This document shows, piece after piece, positions 8,709-19,155 of a stretch of 64,000 nt of DNA. The stretch is from Bradyrhizobium liaoningense (GTDB taxonomy: Bacteria; Pseudomonadota; Alphaproteobacteria; Rhizobiales; Xanthobacteraceae): assembly GCF_018130785.1 (NCBI RefSeq), contig NZ_JAFCJT010000005.1, positions 1 to 64,000 on the forward strand. The letters are read 5' to 3'. The position numbers were made by a program, and so were the translations under genes. Each line of letters begins with the position of its first letter. Within the stretch, counting starts at the first letter, position 1. The notes below the pieces were generated by a model that did no database searches, was not told the origin of the DNA, and saw only the letters and a list, made by a program, of their open reading frames with translations.

Positions 8709-9086
8709 CTATTCCCCCGCGTCATCCACCCCGCGCTTCAGCACGGCGCGCGCGGCCTCGCGGTGCTCAGTCGTGATATGGCCAGCGACCATGCGGATGG
8801 CGGTGGCGAGCACGGCGGCGTCATCGGTGAAGCCGAGGATCGGCATCACGTCGGGAACGAAATCGAACGGCAGGATGAAATAGGCGATCGCCCCGAGCAG
8901 CGACGCCTGGACATGGCGCGGCGTCTGCCGGTCGAACGCACAGTAATAAGCAGCGACCAGATCTTCCGCGAACGGCAATTGCACGGCGACACGCTTCAGC
9001 TTGCGCCAGAAGCGGCGACGCACGCTCTCATGATCCTCCGCGAGCCGATCGGCCGGCTCGAAGCCGACGCTGTGTTCGGCAGCCAT
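8709..9086 (-). CDS. YkvA family (DUF1232) protein
   Basis: A 125-residue protein with the DUF1232 core: LLGAIAYFILPFDFVPDVMP followed by ILGFTDDAAVLATAI. The motif YFxxPxDxxPDxxPxxGxxDD is the family signature, and the segment is probably membrane-associated. The molecular function of the family is not established. The ATG at 9086 has GGGGAG about 10 bases upstream; a TTG at 9095 in the same frame would place that signal too close. It converges with the TAXI gene and sits upstream of, but separate from, the pterin dehydratase region. Confidence 0.85.
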   Translation of the reverse strand: MAAEHSVGFEPADRLAEDHESVRRRFWRKLKRVAVQLPFAEDLVAAYYCAFDRQTPRHVQASLLGAIAYFILPFDFVPDVMPILGFTDDAAVLATAIRMVAGHITTEHREAARAVLKRGVDDAGE

Positions 9087-9176
9087 GTTCGACAAACTCC
9101 CCGTTCAGCCAGGGCGGCAGATGGCCGCATCTCCTGCTGATCACAACATGGGGATGCGGCCGGTCCCCGCAAGGTG

Positions 9177-9479
9177 TCACGCAGGTGTCAGCTTGGCGAT
9201 CGCATTCATCGTCCCGGCAAGCTCGATGTCGAGCTTGGTGACGCCGCCGGCGTCATGGGTCGACAGCACCACCTCCACCGTCTTGTAGACGTTGCGCCAT
9301 TCGGGGTGGTGATCCATTTTTTCGGCAAACAGCGCCGCGCGGGTCATGAACCCGAACGCCTCGTTGAAATCCTTGAAGACAAAGGTCTTCCCGATGGCGT
9401 CGCGGCCCTGAACCTCGGTCCATCCCGGGATCGCGCCCAGCGCCTGCTTGCGTGCCTCCGCCGTCAACCGCTCTGCCAT
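9177..9479 (-). CDS. phhB: 4a-hydroxytetrahydrobiopterin dehydratase (pterin-4a-carbinolamine dehydratase)
   Basis: A 100-residue enzyme that dehydrates 4a-hydroxytetrahydropterin, recycling the cofactor of aromatic amino acid hydroxylases; a role in molybdopterin metabolism has been suggested for some bacterial members. Visible motifs are [18 protein letters not shown] and [12 protein letters not shown], which carry the family's catalytic histidines and Asp, and an N-terminal IPGWTE segment. Length is typical. No phenylalanine hydroxylase gene is in the window, so the partner enzyme is not shown. It is a single gene on the minus strand with an ATG start. Confidence 0.95.
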   Translation of the reverse strand: MAERLTAEARKQALGAIPGWTEVQGRDAIGKTFVFKDFNEAFGFMTRAALFAEKMDHHPEWRNVYKTVEVVLSTHDAGGVTKLDIELAGTMNAIAKLTPA

Positions 9480-9630
9480 GATCGCCTCCGCTTTCAGGGG
9501 AACTTTACCCTAACACCGTGCATATGGCCCGGGTTCAGACGGGATTTCGTCCATCCGCTAACCATGACGGAGATGTAACCCCGCCGAACAAGAAATTTGC
9601 TACAATTGCGGGCGTAAATCGCCGGCCAAG

Positions 9631-11076
9631 ATGAAACTGAGTCTCAAGCGCCTGTCTGGGAGATCGATGACCGGGGGATTGGACCTGGCCGAAGCGCCCA
9701 CCCCGCCTTCGCCGCGATCAGCGGCGCGGAAGACGGCGCTCGTGTCTCTGGCGCTGGTGCTTGCGATCATCGGCGCGCTTGTTGGCGGCTACTACTTCGC
9801 GATGCGGCCGGTGACGCTGAAGATCGCGGTCGGTCCGGCCAATAGCGACGACCTCAAGGTGGTGCAGGCGCTGACGCAGGCTTTCGCGCAGCACAAGAGC
9901 TATGTGCGGCTACGCCCGATCCAGACCGACGGCGCCACCGCCAGCGCCGATGCGCTCGCGGAAAGCAAGGCCGATCTCGCCATCGTGCGCGGCGACGTCG
10001 ATGTGCCGAAGAACGCGCAAGCGGTCGCGACCCTGCGCAAGAACGTCGTGGTGCTGTGGTCCGTGCCCGGCAAGGGCAAGAAGAAGGGCGCGAAGATCAC
10101 CAAGATCGCGCAGCTCGCCGGCCATCGCGTCGGGGTGATCGGCCGAACCCAGGCCAACGTCAATTTACTCAAGGTGATCCTCCAGCAGTACGGCGTCGAC
10201 CCCGCCAAGGTCGAGGTCATACAGTTCCCGGCCAATGAAGCCGCCGAGGCGATCAAGGCCCAAAAGGCCGATGCCTATCTCGCAGCCGGCCCTGTCAACA
10301 GCAAGATCACGTCGGATGCGATCGCGGCTTCCGCCAAGGACAGCGGGACGCCGACCTTCCTCGCCATCGATTCCGCGGACGCGATCGCGCAAAACCATCC
10401 CGTCTACGAAGCATCGGAGATTCCCGCCGGCACCTATGGCGGCTCGCCCGACCGCCCCGATGACGAGGTCAAGACCATCAGCTTCTCGCACCACATCGTG
10501 GCGCGCAAAGGCGTGTCCGATACCACCATCGCGGCGTTCACGCGTCAGCTCTTCGCCGTTCGCCAGCAACTGGTGGCGGAATTCCCGATGGCGGCGAAGA
10601 TCGAGACGCCCGACACCGACAAGGATGCGGTGATCCCCGTACATCCCGGCGCAGCCGCCTTCGTCGACGGCGAGGAAAAGACTTTCCTCGACAAATACAG
10701 CGATTACATCTGGTGGACCTTGATGGCGCTCTCGGCGATGGGCTCGCTCGGCGCCTGGTTCGCGGGCTACCTGAAGAAGGACGAGCGCGACAACAACAGC
10801 CATCTGCGCGACCGGCTATTCGACATGATTGCGGCAGCACGCAAGAGCGAGACGACCGAGGAGCTCGACCAGATGCAGGCTGAGGCCGACGAGATTCTGC
10901 GTGACACGCTGCGCTGCTTCGATCACGGCGCCATTGAAGAGGGCGGGCTCACCGCCATCAACATCGTGCTCGACCAGTTCCACGCCGCCGTGGCCGACCG
11001 CAAGGCGGTGCTGTTCAGCCTGCCGCAGAACCTGCAACGCGCCGGTGCGCAGTTCAGGGCCGCGAGCAACGCGTAA
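9631..11076 (+). CDS. Membrane-anchored TAXI-family solute-binding protein with cytoplasmic tail
   Basis: A 481-residue protein built as a short N-terminal cytoplasmic part, a membrane segment near residues 35-57 (LVSLALVLAIIGALVGGYYF), and a TAXI-type periplasmic binding domain with LKIAVGPANSDDLKVVQAL, DLAIVRGDVD and GVIGRTQANVNLLK. A second membrane segment follows near 365-385 (IWWTLMALSAMGSLGAWFAG), then about 95 residues of charged, helical tail predicted to be cytoplasmic. Two anchors plus an inner tail are unusual for a transport binding protein and suggest sensing or signalling, but that is inference. No TRAP permease gene is nearby. The ATG at 9631 lacks a strong ribosome site. Confidence 0.82.
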   Translation: MKLSLKRLSGRSMTGGLDLAEAPTPPSPRSAARKTALVSLALVLAIIGALVGGYYFAMRPVTLKIAVGPANSDDLKVVQALTQAFAQHKSYVRLRPIQTDGATASADALAESKADLAIVRGDVDVPKNAQAVATLRKNVVVLWSVPGKGKKKGAKITKIAQLAGHRVGVIGRTQANVNLLKVILQQYGVDPAKVEVIQFPANEAAEAIKAQKADAYLAAGPVNSKITSDAIAASAKDSGTPTFLAIDSADAIAQNHPVYEASEIPAGTYGGSPDRPDDEVKTISFSHHIVARKGVSDTTIAAFTRQLFAVRQQLVAEFPMAAKIETPDTDKDAVIPVHPGAAAFVDGEEKTFLDKYSDYIWWTLMALSAMGSLGAWFAGYLKKDERDNNSHLRDRLFDMIAAARKSETTEELDQMQAEADEILRDTLRCFDHGAIEEGGLTAINIVLDQFHAAVADRKAVLFSLPQNLQRAGAQFRAASNA

Positions 11077-11125
11077 ATGCCTGCCGCGTTAATGCTGCGT
11101 CACATTGTCTCAATATAGGTCCACC

Positions 11126-11228
11126 GTCATTCCGGGGCGCGCAACGCGCGAGCCCGAAATCCATCGAGCCGCATACGCGAGGAGAAATGGATTCCGGGCT
11201 CGCGCCTGACGGCGCGCCCCGGAATGAC
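11126..11228. repeat. Palindromic intergenic repeat, family B
   Basis: Outer arms GTCATTCCGGGGCGCGCAAC and CGCGCCCCGGAATGAC, inner arms CGAGCCCGAAATCCAT and ATGGATTCCGGGCTCG. It fills the gap between the membrane-anchored TAXI gene and the PhoD gene. Related to 3173-3252 and 35074-35114. Confidence 0.9.
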
Positions 11229-11265
11229 GAGCCTTCCCGCGGCCGCGGTTTCGGAGCCATCCTTC

Positions 11266-12807
11266 ATGAACATCAAATTCTCCCGCCGCCACTTCCTCAC
11301 CACTGGCGCCGGTGCGCTTGGCACGATCGCGATGCCCTATCTCTCGCGCGCGGCCGACCGGCCGGCGGTTACGCATGGGGTGCAGTCGGGCGACGTCACG
11401 GTCGATGGCGGCGTGGTCTGGGCGCGCACTGACCGGCCATCGCAGATGCTGGTCGACGTCGCGACGACGGAGTCCTTCAAGAACGCCCGCGCGCTGCCAC
11501 CGATCGCGGCGCTGCCCGAGAGCGATTTCACCGCGAAGATGCTGATCGAGAACCTGCCGGGCGGACAGGATATCTTCTATCGCGTCCGCTTCCGCGATCT
11601 CTCGCACAGCGCGATCGAGGGCGAGCCGGTGGTCGGCCGCTTCCGCACCGCGCCGGCCGACCGTCGCGACGTCAGCTTCGTCTGGGGCGGCGACGTCGCA
11701 GGGCAAGGCTGGGGTATCAATCCCGATGATGGCGGCATGTTCACCTTCTCTGCCATGCGCAAGCATCGCCCGGATTTCTTCCTGCATTCCGGCGACACGA
11801 TCTATGCCGACGGCCCGATCGAATCCGAGGTGAAGCTCGCCGACGGCACGATCTGGAAGAACGTCACCATCCCCGAGAAGGCCAAGGTCGCGGAGACGCT
11901 GGACGAGTACCGCGCCGCGCACAAATACAATCTCACCGACGACAACGTCCGCGCCTTCAATGCCGAAGTGCCGATCTTCGTGCAGTGGGACGATCACGAG
12001 GTGACGAACAACTGGTCGCTGTCGAAAGAACTGCCGGCGTCCTATAAGGTGCGCGACATCTCGCTGCTGGCAGCCCGCGCGGGCCGCGCCTTCCACGAGA
12101 TGTATCCGATGCGGGAGAGCATCGTTGAGCCGGGCCGGGTCTATCGCCAGATCTCGTACGGCCCGCATCTCGACGTGTTCATGCTCGACGAGCGCAGCTA
12201 TCGCGGCCCGAACGGCGCCAATCTCGAAACCGCTTACGGGCCCGCCAGCTACTTCCTCGGCCCGGACCAGATCGCCTGGCTCAAGCGCAGCCTCCTCAAC
12301 TCGCGCGCGACATGGAAAGTGATCGCCTCCGACATGCCGCTCAGCCTCGTCGTCTCGGACACGCCGAAGGGCGGATCGGAAGCCATTGCGCAGGGCGACG
12401 GCCCGGTGCGCGGCCGCGAGTTCGAGATCGCCGACATCCTGCGCTTCATCAAGATGGCGCCGATCAGCAACACGGTGTGGTTGACCGCGGATGTGCACTA
12501 CGCCGCCGCGCATTATTACGATCCGAACAAGGCGCAATTCCAGGATTTCGAGCCGTTCTGGGAATTCGTGTCGGGTCCGTTGCACGCAGGCACATTCGGT
12601 CCGAACGCGCTCGACAACACCTTTGGGCCCGAGGTGCGTTTCGTCAAGGCGCCGGGCAAGGACAACCAGAACCTGCCGCCGTCCGCCGGCATGCAATTCT
12701 TCGGTCACGTCAAGATCGACGGCGCATCTGGCCAGATGACGGTGACCTTGCGTGACCGCGCCGACGTCGCACTGTGGGCGACCACGCTCGATCCGAAATT
12801 TACCTGA
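11266..12807 (+). CDS. phoD: Alkaline phosphatase D (PhoD-type phosphodiesterase/phosphatase), Tat-exported
   Basis: A 513-residue metallophosphatase with a twin-arginine signal (SRRHFLTTGAGALG) at the N-terminus, so it is exported folded. The N-terminal PhoD domain contains VTHGVQSGDVTVDGGVVWAR. The metal-binding catalytic part has HSGDTIYADGP, FVQWDDHEVTNNW, MLDERSYRG, ASDMPLS and WLTADVHYAAAHYYDP. It would release phosphate from phosphodiesters or monoesters outside the inner membrane, typically with Ca and Fe. The ATG at 11266 has CGGAG about 9 bases upstream; the frame extends to 11224 into the repeat, which is less likely. No Pho box was identified, partly because a palindromic repeat fills the upstream region. 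Confidence 0.93.
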   Translation: MNIKFSRRHFLTTGAGALGTIAMPYLSRAADRPAVTHGVQSGDVTVDGGVVWARTDRPSQMLVDVATTESFKNARALPPIAALPESDFTAKMLIENLPGGQDIFYRVRFRDLSHSAIEGEPVVGRFRTAPADRRDVSFVWGGDVAGQGWGINPDDGGMFTFSAMRKHRPDFFLHSGDTIYADGPIESEVKLADGTIWKNVTIPEKAKVAETLDEYRAAHKYNLTDDNVRAFNAEVPIFVQWDDHEVTNNWSLSKELPASYKVRDISLLAARAGRAFHEMYPMRESIVEPGRVYRQISYGPHLDVFMLDERSYRGPNGANLETAYGPASYFLGPDQIAWLKRSLLNSRATWKVIASDMPLSLVVSDTPKGGSEAIAQGDGPVRGREFEIADILRFIKMAPISNTVWLTADVHYAAAHYYDPNKAQFQDFEPFWEFVSGPLHAGTFGPNALDNTFGPEVRFVKAPGKDNQNLPPSAGMQFFGHVKIDGASGQMTVTLRDRADVALWATTLDPKFT

Positions 12808-12831
12808 AGCCGGGAGAACGCCGACGGGCGA

Positions 12832-13239
12832 TCAGGCACCGCGCGAGCGCAGTGCGGCCTCCAGCGCTTCGCTCGAGCAGGGCTTTTGCAACCGCGGCCG
12901 CGCCTTGAATTCGGAAGCGATCCGCGCCTCGGCGCCATAGCCGGTCACGAAGACGAAGGGAATTTGCGCAGCCGCGAGCCGCTCGGCGACGGCGAAGCTT
13001 TTCTCGCGGCCGAGTTCGACGTCGAGCAGCGCGAAATCCGGCGCGCGCGCAGCGATCGCCGCCAGCGCCTGCGCCACCGACCCCACGGTGCGCACGGTCT
13101 TCACGCCAAATCCGAGCAGGCGATCCTCGAAATCGATCGCAATGATCGGATCGTCCTCAACGATCAGAACATCGGCGGGCATGCCGGCGGGGTCGTCCGT
13201 GGGAGCAGGTATCATGATGCTGGATATCGAGGGCTGCAT
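12832..13239 (-). CDS. Single-domain response regulator (receiver domain only)
   Basis: A 135-residue receiver domain without an output domain. The acidic pair is in VLIVEDDPIIA, the phospho-acceptor Asp in DFALLDVELG, the switch Thr in IPFVFVTGYG and the conserved Lys in RLQKPCS. It would relay phosphate from a histidine kinase, or bind a partner protein; no kinase gene is adjacent. It converges with phoD and is divergent from the Crp/Fnr gene across a 163-base gap that probably holds both promoters. The first ATG is used; an in-frame ATG at 13215 is an alternative, since neither has a strong ribosome site. Confidence 0.9.
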   Translation of the reverse strand: MQPSISSIMIPAPTDDPAGMPADVLIVEDDPIIAIDFEDRLLGFGVKTVRTVGSVAQALAAIAARAPDFALLDVELGREKSFAVAERLAAAQIPFVFVTGYGAEARIASEFKARPRLQKPCSSEALEAALRSRGA

Positions 13240-13402
13240 GTTCTTATCGATCTAGGACAGCCTCATCCCGACACCTGCGCCCAGCGCATCGGAGGGTTCC
13301 AGGAACGAAACTCACCACAGAACAGTTTTTACGTCTGTCCACTTGTGCACATAGCCCGTGATCGGACCTCGCTAGTGTTGAAAGGAGAGCAGGGGATTTA
13401 CG

Positions 13403-14179
13403 ATGGATGCGCGGATCAGCAAGACAACCGAGGCCGGCAGCCGGCCAGCCAACAATCTGCTGCGGCGCTTGAGCCCGGCCGACTACGCGCTGCTGGCACC
13501 GCACGTCACCCTGGATGTCGCCGGGCCCAACGAGCTGCTCTACAGTCCCGGCGACGATGTCCAGGTCGTGCACTTCCCCTGCGGGCCGTCGCTCGCGACA
13601 TTTCTCGTTCCCAATGAGGACGGTCGCGACGTCGAGACCATCCTGGTCGGCCGCGAAGGCGCAGTGGGCGGCATCGTCAGCGAGGGATTCTTGCCGGCCT
13701 ATACCCGCATCTGCGTGAAATTCGGCGGACCCTTTGCGCGCATTCACGTCGCCAAGCTGGAAGCTGCCAAGATGCGCTCGGCCTCGCTGCGCAACATCTT
13801 CGCGCGCTATGCCGACTGCATGCTGGCGCAGATCTTCCAGTCCACCGCCTGCAACGCCATCCACTCCATCGAACAGCGTACGGCAAAGTGGATCATCGCG
13901 GCGATGGAGCGGACCGGCGACGAGAGCAGCGTGCCACTGACGCATGAGCAGCTCGCAACGCTGCTCGGGGTCGGCCGCAGCTATGCGAGCCGCGTGCTCC
14001 AGTCGTTCAAGGCCGAGGGCGTGCTTGATACACGGCGTGGCGCGATCCTGGTCCGCAATCTCGACGGCCTGCACTTGCGCGCCTGCCTGTGCAACGACGC
14101 GGTGAAGATGCACTTCGAGGAGGTGCTGCGGGGGGTCTATCCGACCGAGGAGACAAGCCCCAGCTCTGCACGGGGCTGA
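13403..14179 (+). CDS. Crp/Fnr-family transcriptional regulator
   Basis: A 258-residue regulator with an N-terminal cyclic-nucleotide-binding-type beta roll (ELLYSPGDDVQVVHFPCGP, ETILVGREGAVGG) and a C-terminal winged helix (LTHEQLATLLGVGRSYASRV, then GVLDTRRG). Cysteines are present but not in the N-terminal spacing that binds an Fe-S cluster in FNR, so an oxygen-sensing FNR role is not supported. The HTH fits a group of alphaproteobacterial Crp/Fnr proteins with unknown ligand. AGGGGA lies about 7 bases before the ATG. It is probably transcribed alone, with a terminator-like hairpin downstream. Confidence 0.9.
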   Translation: MDARISKTTEAGSRPANNLLRRLSPADYALLAPHVTLDVAGPNELLYSPGDDVQVVHFPCGPSLATFLVPNEDGRDVETILVGREGAVGGIVSEGFLPAYTRICVKFGGPFARIHVAKLEAAKMRSASLRNIFARYADCMLAQIFQSTACNAIHSIEQRTAKWIIAAMERTGDESSVPLTHEQLATLLGVGRSYASRVLQSFKAEGVLDTRRGAILVRNLDGLHLRACLCNDAVKMHFEEVLRGVYPTEETSPSSARG

Positions 14180-14266
14180 TCGAGGCCCCCGCGCCCGATG
14201 AAAAGGGCCGATTTGATGAGGAATTCCCTTAAGCGCCGGTGATCCCCGGACAAAATTCAATCAACC

Positions 14267-14302
14267 AACCCCGAAAGAACGCATTGTTTTTTGGGGTTTT
14301 TT
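14267..14302 (+). terminator. Candidate intrinsic terminator after the Crp/Fnr gene
   Basis: A 10-base stem (AACCCCGAAA at 14267-14276 with TTTTGGGGTT at 14289-14298, one G-U pair) encloses a 12-base loop and runs into further T residues. Orientation fits the plus strand. It is about 90 bases after the stop of the Crp/Fnr gene and ahead of typA. Confidence 0.55.
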
Positions 14303-14470
14303 GCTTATATTGCGCCGCAAACGCGTAGGGTGCCCGGTCGATATGGCCGGGTTTCCTTTTTGGGCGAAGCAGGCCCCGTTTTCCACGTTTCAGCGTTGTC
14401 CGTGAAGAGGTCCCGGCTTGACCGGCGAGATCGCGCTTAACCCATTGTCCGACCGCAAAGAAGCTCACCC

Positions 14471-16297
<1,827 letters not shown>

Positions 16298-16317
16298 GGC
16301 CACTGCTTTCTCTCTCT

Positions 16318-16439
16318 GTCATGCCCCGGCTTGACCGGGGCATCCAGTACGCTGCGGCCTTTCGATTCGATAACAGCCTTCCCTGGAATACTGGATCACC
16401 CGCTCCGGTGCGCAATCGCGCACAAGGCGGGTGATGACA
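16318..16439. repeat. Palindromic intergenic repeat, family C
   Basis: The left arm GTCATGCCCCGGCTTGACCG continues GGGCATCCAGTA. The right part reads TACTGGATCACCCG and then GGCGGGTGATGAC. The halves mirror each other with substitutions. It lies between typA and the amine oxidase gene. Related to 8588-8690. Confidence 0.85.
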
Positions 16440-16491
16440 GCTCACTTTGTGGTGGCTTCAGCACGCTCAGCGAACGTGCTAGAGCCCACCC

Positions 16492-17736
16492 ATGTCCCTT
16501 CCCTCCTCCGTCGACATCGCGATCATCGGCGCCGGTGCCGCCGGCCTCGGCGCGGCGCATGCGCTGGCAGGCTCCGGCCTCTCCGTGATCGTGCTGGAGG
16601 CGCGCAACCGGCTCGGCGGCCGGGCCTGGACCGTGCAGGCCTCGCCTGATGTGACGTTCGACGTCGGCTGTGGCTGGCTTCACTCGGCGGACAAGAATTC
16701 CTTCGTCACGATCGCGCGAAAGCTCGATTTCGAGGTCAACAAGGACCTCCCGCCCTGGCGCGAGCGCGCCTTCGGCAACGCGTTTCCGCAGGCCGAGCGC
16801 GACGATTTCATGCACGCGATGGACGCATTCTATGAGCGCCTGTGGCAGGCCGCACAAAAGGGCAAGGACCAATCCGCGAGCCTGAGCCTGGAGCCCGGCA
16901 ATCGCTGGAATCCCATGATCGACGCGGTCTCGACCTACATCAATGGCTGCGAGCTGAAGGACATGTCGACACTGGACTGGGACGCCTATGAGGACAGCGA
17001 CCTCAACTGGCGCGTCCGTCGCGGTTATGGCGCGCTTGTCGCGGCCTATGGCGCCCCCTGCCCGGTGGCCCTGGGCTGCAATGTCACGCTGATCGATCAT
17101 TCCGCAAAGCGCATCCGCATCGAGACGTCGCAGGGCACGTTCACCGCCGACAAGGTGATCGTCACCGTGCCGACCAATCTGATCGCCGATGAGGCGATCC
17201 GATTCTCCCCGCCGCTCCCTTCAAAGGTGAGCGCCGCAGCCGGCCTGCCGCTCGGCGTCGACGACAAGGTGACGCTGGCGCTCGACGATGCCGAGGCCTT
17301 CCCGAAGGAGGGAAATCTGCGCGGCGCCACCATGCGCACCGAGATGGGCACCTACCACATCCGCCCGTTCGGCCAGCCCTGCATCGAAGGCTTTTTCGGC
17401 GGCAGCTTTGCCCGCGAGCTGGAAAACGCCGGCGAAGGCGCCATTGCCGCGCAGAGCATCGACGAGATCGCAGGTTTTCTCGGCAACGACATCAGGCGAA
17501 AGCTGAAGCCGCTGTACGAGTCCCGCTGGGCGCACGATCCCTTCGCGCGAGGATCGTATTCACACGCACTGCCGGGGCACGCTGGAGACCGCGCCGTGCT
17601 CGCAGCGCCGGTGGGCGGGCGATTGTTTTTCGCCGGAGAGGCGACGTCGCCAAGCTTCTTTACGACGGCGCACGGGGCCAGGGACAGCGGGGAGCGCGCG
17701 GCGAAGGAAGTGCTGGCGGCGACTGGGAAGCGCTAA
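16492..17736 (+). CDS. FAD-dependent amine oxidase family protein
   Basis: A 414-residue flavoprotein with the N-terminal dinucleotide motif IAIIGAGAAGLGAAHALAGS, followed by VIVLEARNRLGGRAWT and the C-terminal FAD motif RLFFAGEATSPSFFTTAHGA. This is the flavin-containing monoamine/polyamine oxidase fold. It would oxidise an amine or a related C-N or C-C bond, passing electrons to oxygen or a quinone. The substrate is not readable. No signal peptide is seen. Its last 4 bases overlap the end of the convergent HNH gene on the other strand, a tight join to a gene of different base composition. Confidence 0.88.
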   Translation: MSLPSSVDIAIIGAGAAGLGAAHALAGSGLSVIVLEARNRLGGRAWTVQASPDVTFDVGCGWLHSADKNSFVTIARKLDFEVNKDLPPWRERAFGNAFPQAERDDFMHAMDAFYERLWQAAQKGKDQSASLSLEPGNRWNPMIDAVSTYINGCELKDMSTLDWDAYEDSDLNWRVRRGYGALVAAYGAPCPVALGCNVTLIDHSAKRIRIETSQGTFTADKVIVTVPTNLIADEAIRFSPPLPSKVSAAAGLPLGVDDKVTLALDDAEAFPKEGNLRGATMRTEMGTYHIRPFGQPCIEGFFGGSFARELENAGEGAIAAQSIDEIAGFLGNDIRRKLKPLYESRWAHDPFARGSYSHALPGHAGDRAVLAAPVGGRLFFAGEATSPSFFTTAHGARDSGERAAKEVLAATGKR

Positions 17737-18632
17737 CCCTTAAATATCTTGTCTCTGTGAAATTTTAAAAAGAGTGCGTTTGGATAGAATGCTGAGTCAT
17801 TTGGGAGATTGATCGTTCGGCTTTGATTGAGAAGCCGCAGGGCATCGTCGGGAACGTGATTTTTTGCAGTTAGGATTTTGTAATCATCTCCTATCGAGAT
17901 GAAACCTCGATCAAACATCCAGTGTACAGTGCCGGAAAGCGCTAACCCGTTACGAACCGAGTCCGGCCCCTTCTCTGCGACGGGCTGAATGTGCGCCGCC
18001 TGGACCTCCGGCCGACCACCCCCATTGATAAGTCGAAGTCCGGTCATCGCGCATCGATTCTCGTACGCAGCGCGAACGTTGTACATAAATGACTTCTCGC
18101 GAAATGGCCGAGAAATTGTCATCTCGATGATCGGGCGCTCAAAGGGAACAGTCGGCTCTGATATTTCGAAATGACGCGGTTGATGACGCGGCGTCTCCTC
18201 GCCAAGGATCGGCGCGAACCCAGCCTTCCAAATCTGATCAAACTCAGCATCAGGAATCAGCCGGACAGCACGGCCAAAGGCACCCTTATTGGTACTTCCA
18301 TCTGATTTTCTTAGAGCGCTTTCGTAGTAGTGGCCGCCCTCGGCGAAAGGAACTGGTCGATCGAAGTCCAAATAGTCATCTACGAGGGCGTAGTAGTGAT
18401 CTGCTTCGTCATTGTCTTCGATGAGATCGACGACGCGAGCGACTCCGAAATACGACTGTCGTCCACCGAAACTCGACAGCTCAACCGTCGTACGCCTGGG
18501 CTCGTAATAGAGGACATAATCGCCAACCGCCTGCCGAACTTGATTGAGATAGGTACGAGGAAAATGGTAGCGGACCTCGGGCAGGTCTTTGTAACCGGGA
18601 GTTACTTTGGTTGTGAGGACTGCCTTCGACAT
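17733..18632 (-). CDS. HNH endonuclease family protein, AT-richer than its neighbours
   Basis: A 299-residue protein whose C-terminal half carries an HNH nuclease core: YENRCAMTGLRL, then VQAAHIQPVAEKGPDSVRNG, then LSGTVHWMFDRGFISIGDDY. This gives the H, N and H residues of the metal-binding fold (HNH_2 type). The N-terminal half is rich in aromatic residues (YHFPRTYLNQVRQ, DYVLYYEPRR) and may recognise DNA or modified bases. Such solitary proteins can act in restriction-like defence, but nothing in the sequence proves this. The DNA is visibly AT-richer than the flanking genes, suggesting transfer. The ATG at 18632 has AAGGA directly against it, so the start is uncertain. Confidence 0.85.
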   Translation of the reverse strand: MSKAVLTTKVTPGYKDLPEVRYHFPRTYLNQVRQAVGDYVLYYEPRRTTVELSSFGGRQSYFGVARVVDLIEDNDEADHYYALVDDYLDFDRPVPFAEGGHYYESALRKSDGSTNKGAFGRAVRLIPDAEFDQIWKAGFAPILGEETPRHQPRHFEISEPTVPFERPIIEMTISRPFREKSFMYNVRAAYENRCAMTGLRLINGGGRPEVQAAHIQPVAEKGPDSVRNGLALSGTVHWMFDRGFISIGDDYKILTAKNHVPDDALRLLNQSRTINLPNDSAFYPNALFLKFHRDKIFKG

Positions 18633-18687
18633 TCCTTGGACTTATCGCTCTCGAGTCTTAGCTTCTTATCGACCGACGGCAGATTTA

Positions 18688-19095
18688 TCACTCAATCACT
18701 CGCGACCGCAAATCGGCATCGGGCACGAAACAGGCGTCGTACTTCCCGAAGATGCGGTAGCGATTGCGCGCGATGAGGCTGTAGACGGGGTCCCGCAGCG
18801 ACCTCGGCACGACGAACAACGCGCGCACCCAGCCCCAGCCGGGTAGCTGAGACAGCACGGTCAACGCCGCATCCGACTTCAAGAACACCTCGCCGCCATG
18901 CACTACGGCGTTGGTATCGGGATCGTCAGGATCGATGCCAAACCTACGTGCAAGCCGTGCTCCATAATCCGACTGGACCGGCGTGAATCGAAACCGGTTC
19001 GCCGTGTCGCGCTTGGCAACGAACCGCACCCAGCGCGAGCAGAAGATGCAGACGCCGTCGAACAGGATAACGTCATCGTCGGGCCATTTGGGCAT
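18688..19095 (-). CDS. Thiol-disulfide oxidoreductase DCC family (DUF393) protein
   Basis: A 135-residue protein with the DCC signature ILFDGVCIFCSRWVRFV: a thioredoxin-like beta strand with CxxC. Further on are RFTPVQSDYGARLA and YDACFVPD. Members are believed to have redox activity, but substrates are unknown. The ATG at 19095 is preferred over an in-frame GTG at 19125, because AAGAGAA lies about 6 bases before it. It is the last gene of a minus-strand run formed with the hydrolase, DUF2269 and SDR/DoxX genes, 60 bases behind the SDR/DoxX gene. Confidence 0.88.
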   Translation of the reverse strand: MPKWPDDDVILFDGVCIFCSRWVRFVAKRDTANRFRFTPVQSDYGARLARRFGIDPDDPDTNAVVHGGEVFLKSDAALTVLSQLPGWGWVRALFVVPRSLRDPVYSLIARNRYRIFGKYDACFVPDADLRSRVIE

Positions 19096-19155
19096 CAGGT
19101 TCTCTTTTCGACGCGTTTTCTCCACGCGAACCGGGATCCGCTTCGCTTGAAAACG

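Noticed and set aside
14229..14468. Minus-strand frame of 79 codons between the Crp/Fnr gene and typA
   Set aside because: It spans the terminator hairpin and has no start signal or known domain.
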